Made by a program: the position numbers and the translations under genes. From contig NZ_JXCA02000023.1 of NCBI RefSeq assembly GCF_000828085.3, forward strand, positions 572,302-636,301: DNA of 64,000 bases. Direction: 5' to 3'. Of this stretch, positions 8,591 to 18,806 are shown piece after piece (positions within the stretch are counted from its first letter, which is position 1; every line of letters begins with the position of its first letter). The notes beneath the pieces are model-generated. The model worked only from the letters and a program-made list of their open reading frames with translations. It was not told the DNA's origin and made no database searches. Source of the stretch: Scytonema tolypothrichoides VB-61278 (GTDB lineage Bacteria; Cyanobacteriota; Cyanobacteriia; Cyanobacteriales; Nostocaceae).

Positions 8591-8713
8591 CAATCAGTCA
8601 TAAGTCATGAGTCAATAGTCATAACACAAAGACAAAAGACTAATGACTAAATAGCCCAAAATGTGCAACGATTAACATAATAAAGTGCGTCACCAATAAT
8701 TGGATATTTCAGT

Positions 8714-9631
8714 GTGCCCAAAGCAGGCATTATCTACAATGACGTTAAGCCGGTAGCAAGTCGAATCGCTATCGAACTGAAAGAGAGGTTCACCGCTGCA
8801 GGTTGGGATATCTGTATCACATCAGCTGTTGGCGGAATATTGGGTTATTCTACTCCGGAAAGTCCCGTATGCCACACTCCAATAGAGGGACTAACACCTC
8901 CCGGATTTGATTCAGAGATGAAATTTGCGGTGGTGTTAGGGGGAGACGGTACAGTTCTAGCCGCTTCTCGTTTGGTCGCTCCTTGTGGTATCCCGATTTT
9001 AACGGTCAACACCGGTCACATGGGGTTTTTAACGGAAACTTATCTCAATCAATTACCCCAAGCAATAGAAAAGTTGCTTCTGGGTGATTATGAAATTGAG
9101 GAAAGAGCGATGCTCACTATCAGAGTTTTTCGGGAAGATTTTGTCCTGTGGGAAGCTCTGTGCTTAAATGAGATGGTGCTGCATCGAGAACCATTGACCT
9201 CTATGTGTCATTTTGAAATAGTAATTGGTCAACATGCAGCAGTAGACATTGCAGCGGACGGTGTGATAATATCTACGCCGACAGGTTCTACAGCATATTC
9301 GTTGAGTGCTGGTGGTCCAGTCGTGACTCCGGGTGTACCCGTACTGCAGCTTGTACCCATTTGTCCTCATTCTCTGGCTTCTAGAGCTTTGGTATTTCCA
9401 AATAGTGAACCAGTGAATATCTACCCAGTGAATACTCCTCGACTGGTGATGATTGTGGATGGTAACGGGGGGTGCTATGTTCTGCCAGACGATAGAGTTT
9501 ATGTAGAGAAGTCACGCTATTGCGCCCGGTTTGTTCGGCTTCAACCGCCAGAATTTTTCCGGATTTTACGAGAAAAACTGGGTTGGGGTTTACCACATAT
9601 TGCTAAGCCTACTTCTGTAGAATTACCCTAG
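8714..9631 (+). CDS. nadK: NAD kinase
   Basis: NAD kinase phosphorylates NAD to NADP with ATP or polyphosphate. The 305-residue protein carries the diagnostic [16 protein letters not shown] (GGDG), [11 protein letters not shown] and [20 protein letters not shown] motifs in the right order. The start is a GTG (8714) giving [15 protein letters not shown], the normal N-terminus for cyanobacterial NadK. Cyanobacteria usually have two NadK paralogues; this one precedes an nblR-like regulator by 268 bp. Confidence 0.93.
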   Translation: MPKAGIIYNDVKPVASRIAIELKERFTAAGWDICITSAVGGILGYSTPESPVCHTPIEGLTPPGFDSEMKFAVVLGGDGTVLAASRLVAPCGIPILTVNTGHMGFLTETYLNQLPQAIEKLLLGDYEIEERAMLTIRVFREDFVLWEALCLNEMVLHREPLTSMCHFEIVIGQHAAVDIAADGVIISTPTGSTAYSLSAGGPVVTPGVPVLQLVPICPHSLASRALVFPNSEPVNIYPVNTPRLVMIVDGNGGCYVLPDDRVYVEKSRYCARFVRLQPPEFFRILREKLGWGLPHIAKPTSVELP

Positions 9632-9899
9632 GGGAATTTGGGATTTTGGATGAGTGAGTAGGTTGATTGTCTAAAAGGATAATCCATCAGTCTGCTCACA
9701 AGCAACGCCAGCTAGATTTTAAATTAGTGATTAAAATGACTGTATCTGTCGATTTGTATGGCCGATACTTGTATGTGCTAAAACATGGTCGGTAGAACGC
9801 GTGTCAAGTCAAGATGAATTGATCACCCAAAATCCGTCAACTGCACTTCTACCAACGAAATCAACATCCTAAATCTAAAATCGAACATCCAAAATCAAT

Positions 9900-10586
9900 A
9901 TGACGCTTGCTCATAACCCTTGTGTATTACTAATTGAAAGCGATGAAAACCTTGCAAATCAGCTTGCTTTCGATTTAAAAGAAGCTGGTTATGATCCCAT
10001 CGTGGCTCATGATGGGATAAATGGTATACAATGTAGTCGCGATCGCGAACCCGCTTTAGTTGTCATTGACCGAATGCTCGCAGGAGAATCAGGACTCTCG
10101 CTGTGTAAAAATTTTAGAACGACTGGAATGCGATCGCCTGTGCTAGTGCTAATGGCACGCGATACAGTAGATGATCGCGTAGCTTGCTTAGATGCTGGTG
10201 CTGATGATTACTTTCTCAAGCCTTACCGGGGTGAGGACTTTTTGAACCTGGTTCGCTTATACTTAAAACCTGAAGTCGATACTTCCGAGCAGTTACGTTT
10301 TGGTGATCTCATTTTAGACATAGCAACCCGCCGCGCCATACTTAATGAACGGGCGATTGACTTAACAATGAAGGAATTCGACCTCCTTAAGTATCTGATG
10401 GAACATCCCCGTGAGGTATTAACCCGCGAACAAATACTGGAAAATGTTTGGGGTTACGACTTTATGGGTGAGTCGAATGTGATTGAAGTCTATATTCGCT
10501 ACTTGCGACTGAAAATAGAAGACGAAGGTCAAAAGCGACTCATTCAAACAGTGCGAGGTGTAGGCTATGTATTGAGAGAGACTTGA
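9900..10586 (+). CDS. nblR: OmpR/PhoB-type response regulator, NblR-like
   Basis: A 228-residue two-domain regulator. The receiver occupies residues about 8-120 with the phosphoacceptor Asp in VVIDRMLAGESGL and the conserved Lys in DDYFLKPY. The winged-helix DNA-binding domain, residues about 130-228, has LTMKEFDLLKYLMEHPREVL and VRGVGYVLRET. The DRMLAGESGLSLC stretch resembles NblR, the regulator of phycobilisome degradation under nutrient or light stress, but other cyanobacterial OmpR-family members are close, so the symbol is less certain than the family. Confidence 0.72.
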   Translation: MTLAHNPCVLLIESDENLANQLAFDLKEAGYDPIVAHDGINGIQCSRDREPALVVIDRMLAGESGLSLCKNFRTTGMRSPVLVLMARDTVDDRVACLDAGADDYFLKPYRGEDFLNLVRLYLKPEVDTSEQLRFGDLILDIATRRAILNERAIDLTMKEFDLLKYLMEHPREVLTREQILENVWGYDFMGESNVIEVYIRYLRLKIEDEGQKRLIQTVRGVGYVLRET

Positions 10587-10667
10587 ACACAAGCGAGGAG
10601 AGTCGAGAAAGTCAGGGCACCCGCCCTTTAATTTTTTGGTGGGGGTGAATCACAAAACAAATAGCTA

Positions 10668-11237
10668 ATGACTAAAATTTCTATGATTAATTGGCTAAGT
10701 TTGCTATCAATAGTTTTGAGCATTTTGCTAGCGGGTTGTTCTGTTCCGACACCAGCAGTTCCTCCCACTGCTACGCCTAATTCTCAATCCCAAGCACCAA
10801 TGTCTTCAGAACAAAAACCATCTAGTAAGAATGCAGGTCAACAACTGCCAATTTCAGCTGTGGCGGTTGTTCCCGATGGTACAAAAATTGAGTTAGAAGT
10901 CGCACAAACACCCCAACAGCAAGCGATGGGGTTAATGTATCGCCCAACTTTGCCCGACAACCGTGGTATGCTGTTTGAGTTTCCATCACCATTCCAAGCC
11001 AGTTTCTGGATGAAGAATGTACCAGTACCACTGGATATGGTTTTTATGTTGGATGGGAAGGTGCAGTACATTGCGACTTCAGCACCTCCTTGCAATGCCA
11101 TTCCATGTCCTACTTATGGTCCTCAGACACCAATTAATCAAGTCATTGAACTGCGTTCGGGGCGAGCAGCACAATTGGGTTTGAAGGTTGGCTCTTATGT
11201 CAAAATTGAGCCTTTTAAATCAGGGAATATACGGTAA
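10668..11237 (+). CDS. DUF192-family lipoprotein
   Basis: A 189-residue protein with a signal peptide and lipobox (LSILLAGC, Cys at about 24), then a low-complexity Pro/Ser linker to residue 60. The DUF192 domain follows from about residue 62 to 186, with the family signature QQAMGLMYR, MLFEFP and FWMKNVPVPLDMVFM. DUF192 proteins are small extracytoplasmic barrels of unknown function. It lies 81 bp after the response regulator, on the same strand. Confidence 0.88.
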   Translation: MTKISMINWLSLLSIVLSILLAGCSVPTPAVPPTATPNSQSQAPMSSEQKPSSKNAGQQLPISAVAVVPDGTKIELEVAQTPQQQAMGLMYRPTLPDNRGMLFEFPSPFQASFWMKNVPVPLDMVFMLDGKVQYIATSAPPCNAIPCPTYGPQTPINQVIELRSGRAAQLGLKVGSYVKIEPFKSGNIR

Positions 11238-11952
11238 TGCCGGATTGAGATCTTTCTTACGGGGTCTTACACTTAGTATTTCTTTTGTCATATTTCTGTA
11301 AAGATTAATTACATTTTTGGAAAAAAAGAAATTTAAGAGATTCTTTAACAAGAAAGAATAGAAGCGTCAGTCGCCAGAATATGTCCGCAGGACATACCCG
11401 ATAGCCGTAAAGCGTGGCCGTTGCCACTAGGGCGGATGAATAAATGGATTTAAGTCGCCTACCAAATTATCAAATTGGTGGTCTACAGTGAGTCGCGCCT
11501 TTGAGTTCTCCACTAAGTCCATTGCGACTTCCGACTTCTGTGTTAACTCAATACACATTCACAAAAGCCTTGTTGTTCCAAGACTAGATAACTAATTTTA
11601 TTCTAGACTACAAAAAATATTCCTTTTGACGTACGTGTAAAGAGTAGTCAATAAGGGAATATTAGGCTAAGGAATCTTCCTTACTACAGTTGTAGCTAAC
11701 TAGAGCACTGAAGTAAAAAAGAGAAAGTCATAAATTCATTTAAATATTGTGTTGCTTAAGACTAAATCAGATACGTAGTATTACTGTCTATTTTTTAATA
11801 AAAAAACTTCTTTGAGCAACACCAGAAAAACTTTCCTGAGTTATCTATTAACCAAAGGCACAGTGAAAGGAGAATTATTGGCTACTTACAACTAGTGAGA
11901 AATGGTGAATTGAAACATAAAACACACACCATGTGAGGAGGTCCAATAGAAA
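11238..11952. other. Gene-poor AT-rich spacer
   Basis: There is no credible coding frame over 715 bp. A short palindrome (atgtccgcaggacat, about 11382-11396) and a repeat-like GC stretch to about 11435 stand out. The remainder is AT-rich and ends in a strong ribosome-binding site (gtgaggaggtcc) for the DUF2949 gene, so the right part is probably its promoter and long leader. A small RNA cannot be excluded. Confidence 0.5.
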
Positions 11953-12144
11953 ATGTCACCATCAACTTATTCTAGATTTATTAGCTTCTTACAGGAAGAT
12001 TTGGCAATTTCCACAGCTTCCATTGCAATTGCTTTGCGTCGTCGTGAGCAAGATCCAGGTCCTTTACCAATGATTCTTTGGCAATATGGGTTAATTACCA
12101 TAGAACAGTTAGAAAAAATATATGATTGGCTGGAGACAGTATAA
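11953..12144 (+). CDS. DUF2949-type small cyanobacterial protein
   Basis: A 63-residue protein, MSPSTYSRFISFLQEDLAI then AIALRRREQDPGPLPMILWQ and LITIEQLEKIYDWLE. This layout, a short helical bundle with a PxPMILWQYGLI core, matches the DUF2949 family found widely in cyanobacteria with no assigned function. A strong Shine-Dalgarno (gaggaggt) lies about 10 nt before the ATG, suggesting high expression, and a clear rho-independent terminator follows 71 bp after the stop, so it is monocistronic. Confidence 0.75.
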   Translation: MSPSTYSRFISFLQEDLAISTASIAIALRRREQDPGPLPMILWQYGLITIEQLEKIYDWLETV

Positions 12145-12215
12145 AAAGTAATGACCTCGTGTAGGAATGTGGAACTGTGCTTAGATATAGACCAAGCTTT
12201 TTACTTGTCAAGCAT

Positions 12216-12244
12216 AGCGAGTTTATAATTCAACTCGCTTTTTT
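12216..12244 (+). terminator. Rho-independent terminator of the DUF2949 gene
   Basis: The stem GCGAGTT (12217-12223) pairs with AACTCGC (12232-12238) across an 8-nt loop and is followed by six T residues. Position and polarity fit the upstream plus-strand gene. Confidence 0.85.
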
Positions 12245-12284
12245 GATTATAGAGTTCTGAGTTCTTCTTTTAACTCACATCTGT

Positions 12285-12911
12285 TTAAGATTGCGGAGTC
12301 GCTGTAGCTACCATCAGCCCCCACACGATATCGAAACGAACTCTAGTTGCACGGCGAATCGTAAAATTTGTAGCTGCAAGAAAGTGATGAAACTCGTCTT
12401 GGGTATAACATTGTTTATAAGCTGGGTCAAATAACTTTAATACAATGTCGCCGATTTTCCAAAAAAAATAATCTTTGCACCAATCCAGAATGACAACTTT
12501 GCCGTCAGGTTTTAAGACACGTTTCATTTCTCCTAATGCAGCCAATGGATCGTCAAAGTAATGGAACGAATTGGCAGATATAACAACATCAAAACTGTTA
12601 CTAGTAAATGGTAACGCTAACGCACTCGCGGTTTGAAACGAGACTTGAGAATAAATGCTGCATTTATGTTTGGCAATCTCTAGCATCTTCTCTGAAATGT
12701 CTACTCCAACAATCTCTTGCGTTGGATATTCACTCACTAGCAGTCGTTCAAACTCACCGGTGCCACAAGCAACATCAAGTACAGTATCCAGTGGTGAGAT
12801 TTGCGCCCAGTCTTTAAGAAAGGATAGTGTCTTGGATATATAGCTTTTCCAACGTTGATCATACACAGATGACATCTGATCATATTGCTGACGAACTCTT
12901 GTTTCTGTCAT
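12285..12911 (-). CDS. Class I SAM-dependent methyltransferase
   Basis: A 208-residue protein. Motif I VLDVACGTGEFE (about 44-55) binds SAM, followed by IVGVDISEKMLEIA (motif II acidic residue), FDVVISANSFHYF (motif IV) and MKRVLKPDGKVVILDW (motif VI). It belongs to the UbiE/Methyltransf_11 group. The substrate is not readable. It stands alone on the minus strand, convergent with the DUF2949 gene, whose terminator separates them. Confidence 0.88.
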   Translation of the reverse strand: MTETRVRQQYDQMSSVYDQRWKSYISKTLSFLKDWAQISPLDTVLDVACGTGEFERLLVSEYPTQEIVGVDISEKMLEIAKHKCSIYSQVSFQTASALALPFTSNSFDVVISANSFHYFDDPLAALGEMKRVLKPDGKVVILDWCKDYFFWKIGDIVLKLFDPAYKQCYTQDEFHHFLAATNFTIRRATRVRFDIVWGLMVATATPQS

Positions 12912-13155
12912 CTTGTGCTTCCTGTGATTATGACTTATAACTATTGCCCAAACACACCAGTTGCTGCTACCACAGATGAAAAATCTAGGTTTTAAGAGTT
13001 AAGTAAAAGGTAAAGCGAGTGTCGGGAGTTGGGATTTCAGAAAATACTGACCAAATCTCGACTCGCGACTCAACATTTCCTACTTTTGATAGTTGCCTTC
13101 ATAACTGATAAAGTCACAAGGTTCGTCAAAGCGCGAAAGTAAATCCCTTGCTTGA

Positions 13156-13404
13156 TTATTCAGAAGCAGCAATATGCTGAGTTTTGAGATGATTCAGCGA
13201 CCAACGGTGGTCAATCTCAAAAGACGATTGGCAAACTTCTTCCAAATGCTTTTGTTGTACAGCCGCTTTACGCAGGGTAATAATGAGCTGATTTACCTGA
13301 TGCCGCAAATTCGGATTATTGCTAACCGCTACCATAGTTTGTCTTTCTAACAGTTGCAGTATAAGTTCGTAGTGAACAGGTGAAGGCAGAGGAATTTGCT
13401 CCAT
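13156..13404 (-). CDS. Small conserved cyanobacterial protein (possibly DUF5340)
   Basis: An 82-residue protein from the ATG at 13404 (MEQIPLPSPVHYELILQLLE); a TTG seven codons upstream is the only alternative. It is predicted all-helical, with RQTMVAVSNNPNLRHQVNQL and a Gln/Lys-rich stretch, and has no signal peptide or membrane span. I recognise it only as a cyanobacterial short-protein type; the DUF5340 name is from memory and unverified. It lies 110 bp downstream of trpC on the same strand. Confidence 0.55.
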   Translation of the reverse strand: MEQIPLPSPVHYELILQLLERQTMVAVSNNPNLRHQVNQLIITLRKAAVQQKHLEEVCQSSFEIDHRWSLNHLKTQHIAASE

Positions 13405-13513
13405 GAAATTAATATTTGATTTCAAATTTTGGACAACTCAGAAGTTGCTTGTCATTAAATGAATTGTTACACAAGCATCAACGAATTGCCTAAAGCTAGA
13501 CCATTAGCTAGAA

Positions 13514-14413
13514 TTATTCATGAGCTAAAAGTTTACCAAAGAGGTTGGCGATCGCTTCTTCTGGATCTGGATGTTTGACTAAAGACTCTCCAATCAGAAC
13601 AGCTGATGCTCCTGCTTGTTCTACTAAAGTCAGATCATCGCAGTTATGTAATCCTGACTCACTCACAACCACAATATTTCTTTGCTGTAATTCCTTGCCC
13701 CTTGCTGCTAAGAGTTGGCAAGTCGTTTGTATATCAACAGAGAAATCTTCCAAGTTGCGATTATTTATACCTACCAGTGAGACACCATCTATGGTTAACA
13801 CGCGATCAAGTTCCGCTAAACTATGAACTTCAATCAATGCCGCCATTTTGAGCGCTTTGGCAATTTTAACGAAGTACTGTAAATCTTGATCGCTGAGTAC
13901 AGCCGCAATTAATAATACCGCGTCTGCACCTCGAACACGCGCCATGTACATTTGGTAAGGATATATGACAAAATCTTTGCATAATAAGGGCAAATCTACT
14001 TGAGCGCGGATTTTAGCTAAATTTTCAAAGCTGCCAGAGAAAAACTTTTCATCTGTAAGTACCGATATACAGCTAGCACCTGCTTTTTGATACTTTAAGG
14101 CAATCTCCACCGGATGAAAATCTTCTCGTAAAATTCCTTTACTAGGAGACGCTTTTTTTACTTCAGCGATTAATGCTGGCTTTGTTTTGCCTTGCTGCAA
14201 CGCTGCTACAAAATCACGGGGTTGAGGTGCTTCCAGTACCTGACGCTGCAACTCCTGCAAAGAAAGCTTTTCCCGCATTCGGTCAACTTCTTCTTCTTTA
14301 TGCCAAACAATTTCTTCTAAAATGTTGTTTGGCTGGGCATCAGGCGTAGCGACTTGATAGCGTACTGTGGATACAGCAATAGGTGGACTAGGTCTACAGC
14401 GACGGATTTGCAT
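13514..14413 (-). CDS. trpC: Indole-3-glycerol-phosphate synthase
   Basis: TrpC closes the indole ring from CdRP in tryptophan synthesis. The 299-residue protein shows the TIM-barrel signatures [19 protein letters not shown] (catalytic Lys), [29 protein letters not shown] and the late [14 protein letters not shown] and VSESGL. An N-terminal extension of about 30 residues is typical for cyanobacterial TrpC. It is on the same strand as lpdA, 213 bp downstream of it, a neighbourhood I believe is seen in other cyanobacteria. Confidence 0.93.
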   Translation of the reverse strand: MQIRRCRPSPPIAVSTVRYQVATPDAQPNNILEEIVWHKEEEVDRMREKLSLQELQRQVLEAPQPRDFVAALQQGKTKPALIAEVKKASPSKGILREDFHPVEIALKYQKAGASCISVLTDEKFFSGSFENLAKIRAQVDLPLLCKDFVIYPYQMYMARVRGADAVLLIAAVLSDQDLQYFVKIAKALKMAALIEVHSLAELDRVLTIDGVSLVGINNRNLEDFSVDIQTTCQLLAARGKELQQRNIVVVSESGLHNCDDLTLVEQAGASAVLIGESLVKHPDPEEAIANLFGKLLAHE

Positions 14414-14430
14414 AATTAGTCATCAATTAG

Positions 14431-14465
14431 GGGTGTAAGGGTGTAAGGGTGTAAGGGTGTAGGGG
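14431..14465. repeat. Heptamer tandem repeat (GGGTGTA)n
   Basis: About five consecutive ggtgtaag/gggtgta units lie between trpC and lpdA. The same unit recurs near 28.23-28.35 kb, including an inverted copy. Confidence 0.85.
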
Positions 14466-14626
14466 ATCTCATCAATAAATTGAGGTGCTACAGCCGGGGG
14501 TAGTCGCCGAGATCTTGGGTAGCCACCCCTACACCCCCTCTCGTTGCGGGCTTGGTTATTAATTACTAGTCATTAATGACTTGTCATTTGTCAAGTACAA
14601 AGGACAAATGACATAAGATAAAATGA

Positions 14627-16057
14627 TTAACTGGCAATTGCTCGTTTGTAAGCTTCGTCCAGCACTTCCGAAAGTGTTGGATGGGCGTGAACCAAATGAG
14701 CAAGGGTGTGGACAGATTGGCGGTTGGCGATCGCTGCGGATGCTTCATGAATTAAATCAGAAGCATGTATCCCAAAGATGTGAACGCCCAAAACAACGCC
14801 AGTGTCTTTGCGATAAATAACTTTTGCCATACCATCAGCTTCACCTTCTGCCAAAGCTTTGGAATTCCCTTTGAAGTAACTTTTCGCCGTCCCGACTTCA
14901 AAGCCCTCAGCACTACCTTTTTCCTTAGCTGCAGTTTCAGTCATCCCCACATAGCTGATTTCTGGATGAGTAAACGCTGCTGCGGGGATACTTTGATAAT
15001 CTACTTCCTTGTGCCGCCCACAGATATTTTCTACTGCGATGATACCTTGAGCAGAAGCAGCGTGTGCTAACATCATCTTGCCGTTAGCGTCACCAATCGC
15101 CCAGAGATGAGGGACGACTTCACCTGCTGATAGCACAGCCATGCTGTCGTTAACTGGGATAAAGTTTCGACGATCAAGTTCTACACCAATAGACTCTAAA
15201 CCCAGGTTCTGCGTTGCTGGAATACGTCCTGTTGCAACCAGACATGCATCGACTTCCAGCACGTCTACGTCTTCTTTGGTTTTGAAGTTGGCTAGTTCAA
15301 TGACGACGGGTGAACCAGGAGTGATTTTTTTGGCGTATATGCCCACATGAGTTTCAATATCACGCCCAGTGATGAGAACCCGTTCAGCTAGTTTAGCAAT
15401 ATCACGGTCAAATCCTGGCATCAACTGGTCTAGGGCTTCTATCATCGTGATTTCACTGCCCAAAGCTGAGTAAACATCGGAAAATTCTAAGCCGATGTAA
15501 CCACTGCCAACAATTGCTACCCAATCTGGTAGTGATTCTAGTTTCACCCCTTGGTCACTAGTAAACACAGTTTTGCCATCAACTTCAATTCCTGGAGGAA
15601 CGAAGGGTACAGAACCAGGTGAAAGAATAATATCTTTTGCCGTAATGGTTTTTTCGCCCGTGTCTGTGGTTACAGAGACTTTTTGTGTTCCTGCGATTTT
15701 ACCCCAACCTCGAATGATATCGACTCCCAAGCGTTTGAGGCTGTTGGTCAAGTCGCCTTGTATTTTGGCGACGAGATTGTTTGCATGGTTGGCGATCGCC
15801 TCTCGGTCGAACTCCACACTTCCCAGTTGAATTCCCAGCGACTTGAGATGATGAGCATTTCTTAACTCTCGCACACGTCCAGATGCCGCCAGCAGTGCTT
15901 TAGATGGAATGCAGCCTCGGTTAACACAAGTTCCTCCCATATCAGCTGCTTCGATAATGGCTGTTTTCAAACCACAGCTAACGGCGTGTAAGGCAGCCCC
16001 GTGTCCGCCTACTCCAGCGCCTACAATGACTAAATCGTAATCAAATTCATGACTCAC
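14627..16057 (-). CDS. lpdA: Dihydrolipoyl dehydrogenase (E3)
   Basis: The 476-residue flavoprotein has the FAD-binding [16 protein letters not shown] at the N-terminus, the redox disulfide in [16 protein letters not shown] (Cys about 43 and 48), the NAD-binding [17 protein letters not shown], and the C-terminal catalytic pair in [14 protein letters not shown]. It re-oxidises lipoamide for pyruvate dehydrogenase and the glycine cleavage system. Its length and motif spacing are normal. Confidence 0.94.
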   Translation of the reverse strand: MSHEFDYDLVIVGAGVGGHGAALHAVSCGLKTAIIEAADMGGTCVNRGCIPSKALLAASGRVRELRNAHHLKSLGIQLGSVEFDREAIANHANNLVAKIQGDLTNSLKRLGVDIIRGWGKIAGTQKVSVTTDTGEKTITAKDIILSPGSVPFVPPGIEVDGKTVFTSDQGVKLESLPDWVAIVGSGYIGLEFSDVYSALGSEITMIEALDQLMPGFDRDIAKLAERVLITGRDIETHVGIYAKKITPGSPVVIELANFKTKEDVDVLEVDACLVATGRIPATQNLGLESIGVELDRRNFIPVNDSMAVLSAGEVVPHLWAIGDANGKMMLAHAASAQGIIAVENICGRHKEVDYQSIPAAAFTHPEISYVGMTETAAKEKGSAEGFEVGTAKSYFKGNSKALAEGEADGMAKVIYRKDTGVVLGVHIFGIHASDLIHEASAAIANRQSVHTLAHLVHAHPTLSEVLDEAYKRAIAS

Positions 16058-16154
16058 CTTAGTTTCCCCGTCTGCTTCCGCCTATTTATTCTGAGATTGA
16101 CCAAGCAATCAGTGCAAGTTTCTTAATTTTAGGCTGTTGTCACTCGCTTCGCTC

Positions 16155-16188
16155 AAATTCAAAATTCAAAATTCAAAGTTCAAAATTA
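16155..16188. repeat. Heptamer tandem repeat (AAATTCA)n
   Basis: Four to five copies of aaattca/aaagttc follow the sequence cgcttcgctc. This combination (cgcttcgctcaaattcaaaa) recurs near 46.6 kb, marking a dispersed repeat family. Confidence 0.8.
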
Positions 16189-16265
16189 AGAACCACCAAA
16201 ATAAATGGAGTGTAAACCGCCTGACAGTCATGTTATTCAGTAGCGTTAAGATGGTCTTTGTGCTT

Positions 16266-18635
16266 TCATTTGCAAGATGTAGAATTCAACCAAGAACCAT
16301 GAGGTGTCGTAGTAGGTGCTTGGGCAACCAAAATCACATCGCCATTGCTATCTACCACCCACCCCTGCGCTTCTACAATCTCATCCGCTGGAGGATTGAC
16401 ATTTTTATTCTTTTTTGCGTCTTCTCTATTTCTCCGCCTTGATGTCTCTCTACTTGAAGTACCAGAAAGAGAATTTGCATCCTCTCCCAAAGATACCCAA
16501 TCTACCTGTACATTATTGCTTCTAAGAATTTCCCTAGGGTTAGATGGTATGCCACCGCGTCCCGTGATGATGAATTCGCTTTGATTTTGCGCGACACCTG
16601 CATCACATCCTTGTACCAATCTTGGTTCCTCTGGTTCCACAGGCAAGTTGATTAATCCACGGTTGACATCAATATCTGGTGTATTTATTTTTACGACCCC
16701 GTTTAAAGTCGGGTTCGTTTGAGAAATTGCCGTGATATCGTTTGTGAGTAGGTTTTGTGGGTTTAGTTTCGTTGGGTCGTTGGTTCCCAATTGTCTTGCC
16801 AAGTCTTCTCGACTACGCGCTGCTATGCCAAAAAGACCAGTAGCATTGATTTGGACTCTGCCACCAGAACTAGTGAAAGCATTGGCAGTGATGTCACTGT
16901 TTTCTTTTGGTTTGGCGACGATGAAGCCATTAGGGGCGTTAATAGTGATATTACCGCCATCGCCAATAGCCTGTACCTTGCCTGCGTTAGTGGAAATTTG
17001 ACTGTTGCGGCGTAGTAGTAATAAGTCCCGTACTTGTAGGTTAATATCTCCGCCTTGACCAGTGTCAGTTTCAGATGTCAGTTTTCCTTGATTATCCAGA
17101 AGTATGGAGCGAGCGCTAATATTGAGTTCGCCTGCTTTCCCTAAATTGCGTGGATTCCCGAGGTAGATGACATCTTTTGGGACTTCACTGCTGACAGTTA
17201 CTGTAGCCCTGTCCTGAACAATCAATTGTCCTGTGGTGATTGTCACTTTTCCAGCATCTCCGGATCCGTTAGTCGAAGCAAACAAGCTGCTGGGAGAACC
17301 AGTGACTGACCTTCCAATCACTTCTACAGACTCAGAGGCATTTACATTCAAATTCCCTCCTTTTCCTGTACCTGGTGTTAATAGCGTAAAAGTGGACTGC
17401 CTCTCTCTAAATCCACCAGCATTTACTGATACCTTTGCTCCATCTTGAATACGCAAATTCCTAGTGTTGATTGTTATGTCACCTGCTTTCCCCGCAGCAA
17501 AAGTTGTACTAAACAATGCACTAAAACGATTATTAGGCGTGGTAAAGCTACCAATCAGTTCGACAGACTCAGAAGCGTTCACGGTCAAATTTCCCCCGCG
17601 TCCTTCGCCTACTGTAGCAGTTGATACTTGGGCTCCATCACGAACAATTAATTTTCTAGCAGTGATTGTTATGTCTTGGCCATCTGTAACTCCTCCATTC
17701 TGAGTTATCACAAGCACAAGACCGCCAATGAGTTCCACTGACTTGCCCTGCACCTGGATACTACCACTACCATCTTGGCTACTGGTATTTACGAGAGTTC
17801 TGATATTAGAACCGTCAACAGTTCGTTGGATAAGTTGAATGTTTTGGAAATTCTGAACACCTTCATATCCCAAAACCCAACCTTGGTTTGTTGGGTTCAA
17901 ACTAACCAGACTGTTACTAGCAACACTTCCTAGCTCAATTCGTCCCCCTGGTGCCGTTAAACTTCCACCCTGCTGCACAATATCGCCGCCCACAAGTGCC
18001 AAGGTTTTGCCTGGTTGAACCTTAAGACCGATGGGATTTGAGATACTTGCACCATCTAGAACTTGAGATTGATTGCGGATAGATGCCGCAGTTGCCCCAA
18101 ATTGTAAGCCAATGGGAACACTAACTGTCAGCAGGGGTGTGGTTTGCGGTTCTGTGCCGCTAAACTTGATACCATCGGCAAAGTTAAGACTACTTGCCGT
18201 ACTTGCTACGAATGAACCGCCAATATTCAAAGAAGCATTGGGGCCAAAAATAATTCCATTGGAATTAATCAGAAACAGGTTGGCTGTGCCGTTGGCTCGA
18301 AGTGTGCCATCAATATTAGAGATAGACTTACCTGTTACCCGGCTAATGATGTTCTGAATATCAAGAGCATTTTGAAAGTAAGCTGTAGTCCCAGTAGGTA
18401 CAGAAAATTGCTCAAAACTGTGGAATAGATTGCTTCCTGCTTGAGTTCCACCTTGAATAATTCTGATGTTGTTCTGCGTTGTCACGCGAGAATTATTAGG
18501 TAGAGTAGTATCCGGGGTGATTTGGGCGATAGCTTGGCTGCTGCACAAAGTACAGAATGCACAATTTGCAGAAAAAGCTATTGCACTACCTATTGCGACT
18601 CCTAGCCCTTTAGACCACCCTAAAAGAGTATTCAT
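16266..18635 (-). CDS. Filamentous haemagglutinin N-terminal-domain protein (TPS secreted beta-helix)
   Basis: A protein of about 789 residues, exported by the two-partner pathway. The N-terminus (from the ATG at 18635; a TTG seven codons upstream is possible) has a hydrophobic signal ending near AIAQITPD. The TPS/haemagglutination-activity domain follows, with NSRVTTQNN, NLFHSFEQFSVPTGTTAYF and NIDGTLRANGTANLFLINS-type motifs that fold the start of the beta-helix. The rest is repeated ITITAR/GKAGDITINTRNL strands of a right-handed beta-helix. A short repeat-derived RRRNREDAKKNK segment interrupts the C-terminal region near residue 740. No TpsB transporter is nearby. Confidence 0.85.
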   Translation of the reverse strand: MNTLLGWSKGLGVAIGSAIAFSANCAFCTLCSSQAIAQITPDTTLPNNSRVTTQNNIRIIQGGTQAGSNLFHSFEQFSVPTGTTAYFQNALDIQNIISRVTGKSISNIDGTLRANGTANLFLINSNGIIFGPNASLNIGGSFVASTASSLNFADGIKFSGTEPQTTPLLTVSVPIGLQFGATAASIRNQSQVLDGASISNPIGLKVQPGKTLALVGGDIVQQGGSLTAPGGRIELGSVASNSLVSLNPTNQGWVLGYEGVQNFQNIQLIQRTVDGSNIRTLVNTSSQDGSGSIQVQGKSVELIGGLVLVITQNGGVTDGQDITITARKLIVRDGAQVSTATVGEGRGGNLTVNASESVELIGSFTTPNNRFSALFSTTFAAGKAGDITINTRNLRIQDGAKVSVNAGGFRERQSTFTLLTPGTGKGGNLNVNASESVEVIGRSVTGSPSSLFASTNGSGDAGKVTITTGQLIVQDRATVTVSSEVPKDVIYLGNPRNLGKAGELNISARSILLDNQGKLTSETDTGQGGDINLQVRDLLLLRRNSQISTNAGKVQAIGDGGNITINAPNGFIVAKPKENSDITANAFTSSGGRVQINATGLFGIAARSREDLARQLGTNDPTKLNPQNLLTNDITAISQTNPTLNGVVKINTPDIDVNRGLINLPVEPEEPRLVQGCDAGVAQNQSEFIITGRGGIPSNPREILRSNNVQVDWVSLGEDANSLSGTSSRETSRRRNREDAKKNKNVNPPADEIVEAQGWVVDSNGDVILVAQAPTTTPHGSWLNSTSCK

Positions 18636-18776
18636 CCCAGAAATTACATCCTCCAAGCGAAGTAGCTATTGCTGAACAACGGTGACGCTGCACCTATATT
18701 CAGTAGACTACATCGACTTTGGTAGTATGCGTTTCGCTTTTTACCAAAGCTTAACTAGGAGTGGCATTTTGACACT

Positions 18777-18797
18777 CCCCATGCCTGAAGGCAGGGG
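18777..18797. repeat. Subterminal hairpin at the tnpB end of the IS605-like element
   Basis: CCCC-a-TGCC and GGCA-GGGG pair around tgaa, with one bulged A. It lies 10 bp past the tnpB stop. TnpB-associated guide RNA normally overlaps this end, so the region is also the expected site of an omega-type RNA. Confidence 0.65.
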
Positions 18798-18806
18798 ATT
18801 CTAGTT

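Noticed and set aside
9747..9760. Possible NtcA site (gta ... tac) upstream of nblR
   Set aside because: The spacer is 7 nt, not the 8 of the consensus, and no -10 element was placed convincingly.
11904..11952. Reverse-strand cctcctcaca resembling the Yfr1 small-RNA core
   Set aside because: It is the complement of the strong Shine-Dalgarno of the DUF2949 gene and has no flanking hairpins or terminator in the right order.
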